From contig CALUWM010000005.1 of assembly GCA_944324485.1 (NCBI GenBank), positions 1 through 64,000 on the forward strand: 64,000 bases of DNA, read 5' to 3'. Below, in pieces: positions 62,897 through 64,000 of the stretch (positions are counted from its first letter, which is position 1; each line of letters opens with the position of its first letter). The notes under the pieces are model-generated. The model was not told where the DNA came from. It did no database searches and worked only from the letters and a program-made list of their open reading frames with translations. The position numbers and the translations under genes are program-made. The stretch comes from Candidatus Gastranaerophilales bacterium (GTDB lineage: Bacteria > Cyanobacteriota > Vampirovibrionia > Gastranaerophilales > Gastranaerophilaceae).

Positions 62897-64000
62897 ATGC
62901 AAACTAAAACTTTATATGAAAAATTGAATATTCCTTTGTGGTTGATTACTATATCTGTGATGTTGCCTACGATTTTTTCCATGCTTGCAACATCTTCAGT
63001 TAACGTTGCTATACCATATATTGCAGGACAATTTGGCTCAACTCGTGATGAAGCAAATTGGGTCATTACCAGTTATATGATTGCTCATGCTATGATGCTT
63101 CCTATAACAGGTTGGTTGGAAAATAAATTTTCAAGAAGACAGCTATTAAAGGCAATTTGTGTGATTTTTGCTGCTGGTTCTGTTATTTGTTTTCTTGCTC
63201 CTTCTTTAAATGTGTTGATAATAGGAAGAATAATACAGGGTATTGGCGGTGGTCCTTTTATGCCATTGAGTCAAGCAATTTTGATGCAAACTTTTCCAAA
63301 AAAACTTCAAGCAACGGCGATGGGTATATTTGGTCTTGGAATGATGGTATCTGCTATAATTGGGCCGGCTGTCGGTGGTTTTTTGGTTGAGCATTTGTGT
63401 TGGGAGTGGATTTTTATTATTAATATTCCTGTTGTCATAATGTCTGTTGTTATGATTCATTGTAATGTTATGAACAGTACATTGAGACAAAAAGTGGGTA
63501 GTTTTGATGTTATTGGCTTTAGTGCATTAATTTTGTGGCTTTTACCTATGCAGACCGTATTAGATAAAGGGGCTCAATATGGTTGGTTTGATTGCACTTG
63601 GATATGTTGGTTGAGCGGATTTTCGGTATGCTCTATGGTATTTTTTATTGTTTGGGAGTTGGAATATAAAAATGCTATAACGGATTTTAGGATTTTTAAA
63701 GATTGGAATTTTTGTTTGGGCACTGTTTTAGGCTCCGGTGTTAATATGATTGCATATATGACATTATCTACATTGCCTGGGTTTGTTCAAAGTTTGATGG
63801 GATATAATGCTGAACTTGCCGGTTTGAGTCTTGCAAGTAGGGCAATATCTTGTATTGTTTTTATGGTGATAGTCTCTAAGTTGTGTGAATTTATTGATAA
63901 TAGAATTATAGCAGGAATTGGATATGTCCTTCTTTTAGTTAGTACTTTTAGTTTTACTCAATTAAATTTGCAAGTTTCATTTGCTTATTTTGCACTACCT
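62897..64000 (+). CDS. emrB: EmrB/QacA-type MFS drug exporter (partial at window end)
   Basis: An open frame from ATG 62897 to the window end (368 codons seen), encoding a DHA2 14-helix MFS transporter. VNVAIPYIAGQFGSTRDEANWVITSYMI, then the motif A-like ENKFSRRQL, RIIQGIGGGPFMPL and the motif C-like GPAVGGFLVEHLCWEWIFIINIP are diagnostic of EmrB. About 140 more residues should lie beyond the window. It forms a three-part pump with the EmrA-like and TolC-like proteins. Only a weak ribosome site is seen. Confidence 0.92.
   Translation, partial: MQTKTLYEKLNIPLWLITISVMLPTIFSMLATSSVNVAIPYIAGQFGSTRDEANWVITSYMIAHAMMLPITGWLENKFSRRQLLKAICVIFAAGSVICFLAPSLNVLIIGRIIQGIGGGPFMPLSQAILMQTFPKKLQATAMGIFGLGMMVSAIIGPAVGGFLVEHLCWEWIFIINIPVVIMSVVMIHCNVMNSTLRQKVGSFDVIGFSALILWLLPMQTVLDKGAQYGWFDCTWICWLSGFSVCSMVFFIVWELEYKNAITDFRIFKDWNFCLGTVLGSGVNMIAYMTLSTLPGFVQSLMGYNAELAGLSLASRAISCIVFMVIVSKLCEFIDNRIIAGIGYVLLLVSTFSFTQLNLQVSFAYFALP

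Noticed and set aside
1-64000. CRISPR arrays, insertion sequences, prophage or plasmid genes
   Set aside because: I saw no regularly spaced repeats, transposase genes or phage structural genes. The one tyrosine recombinase looks like chromosomal Xer.

Overview
The window is a gene-dense, very AT-rich bacterial chromosome segment. Neighbouring genes often overlap by a few bases and intergenic gaps are short; I see no gene-free stretch over 300 bases. A TolC-type outer membrane factor and an MsbA-type ABC exporter argue for a two-membrane envelope. A Ski2-like helicase, a Ycf45/SpoIIIAA-like R3H ATPase and the purSQL arrangement, with no photosynthesis genes, fit a non-photosynthetic cyanobacterial relative (Melainabacteria/Vampirovibrionia, e.g. 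gut Gastranaerophilales). This placement is inferred from gene content and composition and is not proven.

Layout. 1-2030: tRNA-Val(UAC) with a terminator, then an MsbA-like exporter (minus strand). 2.1-9.0 kb: a compact purine operon, purS-purQ-purL-purF-purM-purND, whose last gene is a PurN-PurD fusion. 9.0-12.7 kb: TPR protein, histidine kinase, Xer recombinase, then bioA. 12.7-15.2 kb (minus): a tandem pair of GNAT-like proteins and a dGTPase-family HD protein. 15.3-20.1 kb: metallophosphoesterase, then NfeD-like protein, OmpR-type regulator, sensor kinase, tadA and a TIGR02757 protein in one overlapping run. 20.1-24.4 kb: yraN (minus), gatA, an unknown two-helix membrane protein, a 52-residue small protein and a TPR protein (minus). 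24.4-29.1 kb (minus): two GT-C membrane glycosyltransferases flanking a calcineurin-like phosphoesterase. 29.2-30.7 kb: ispG and a small secreted protein. 30.7-34.9 kb (minus): three diverged NuoL-, NuoM- and NuoN-like antiporter subunits with no other complex I gene beside them. 35.0-41.1 kb: proS, GatD-like amidotransferase, coaX, dut and a Ski2-like helicase. 41.1-47.4 kb: yqeK and nadD (minus), then rqcH, pheT and galE (plus). 47.5-53.1 kb (minus): small exported protein, YgjP-like peptidase, R3H ATPase, ychF and PPi-dependent phosphofructokinase. 53.3-53.9 kb: a coiled-coil gene split by an in-frame TAA. 54.0-58.2 kb: typA (minus), glyA and a WecA/TagO-type transferase. 58.4-64 kb: a 58-residue small protein, nupC and a TolC-like gene (minus), diverging from marR-emrA-emrB; the last gene runs off the window.

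Most genes are housekeeping: nucleotide synthesis and salvage, translation and ribosome rescue, cofactors and envelope. The parts that stand out are the orphan NuoLMN-like trio, the PurN-PurD fusion, the GatD-like protein lacking the expected histidine, the stop-interrupted gene, a perfect palindrome in the marR/tolC divergent region, and a recurring promoter layout with a -10 element six bases before the start codon and no Shine-Dalgarno site, suggesting widespread leaderless mRNAs.
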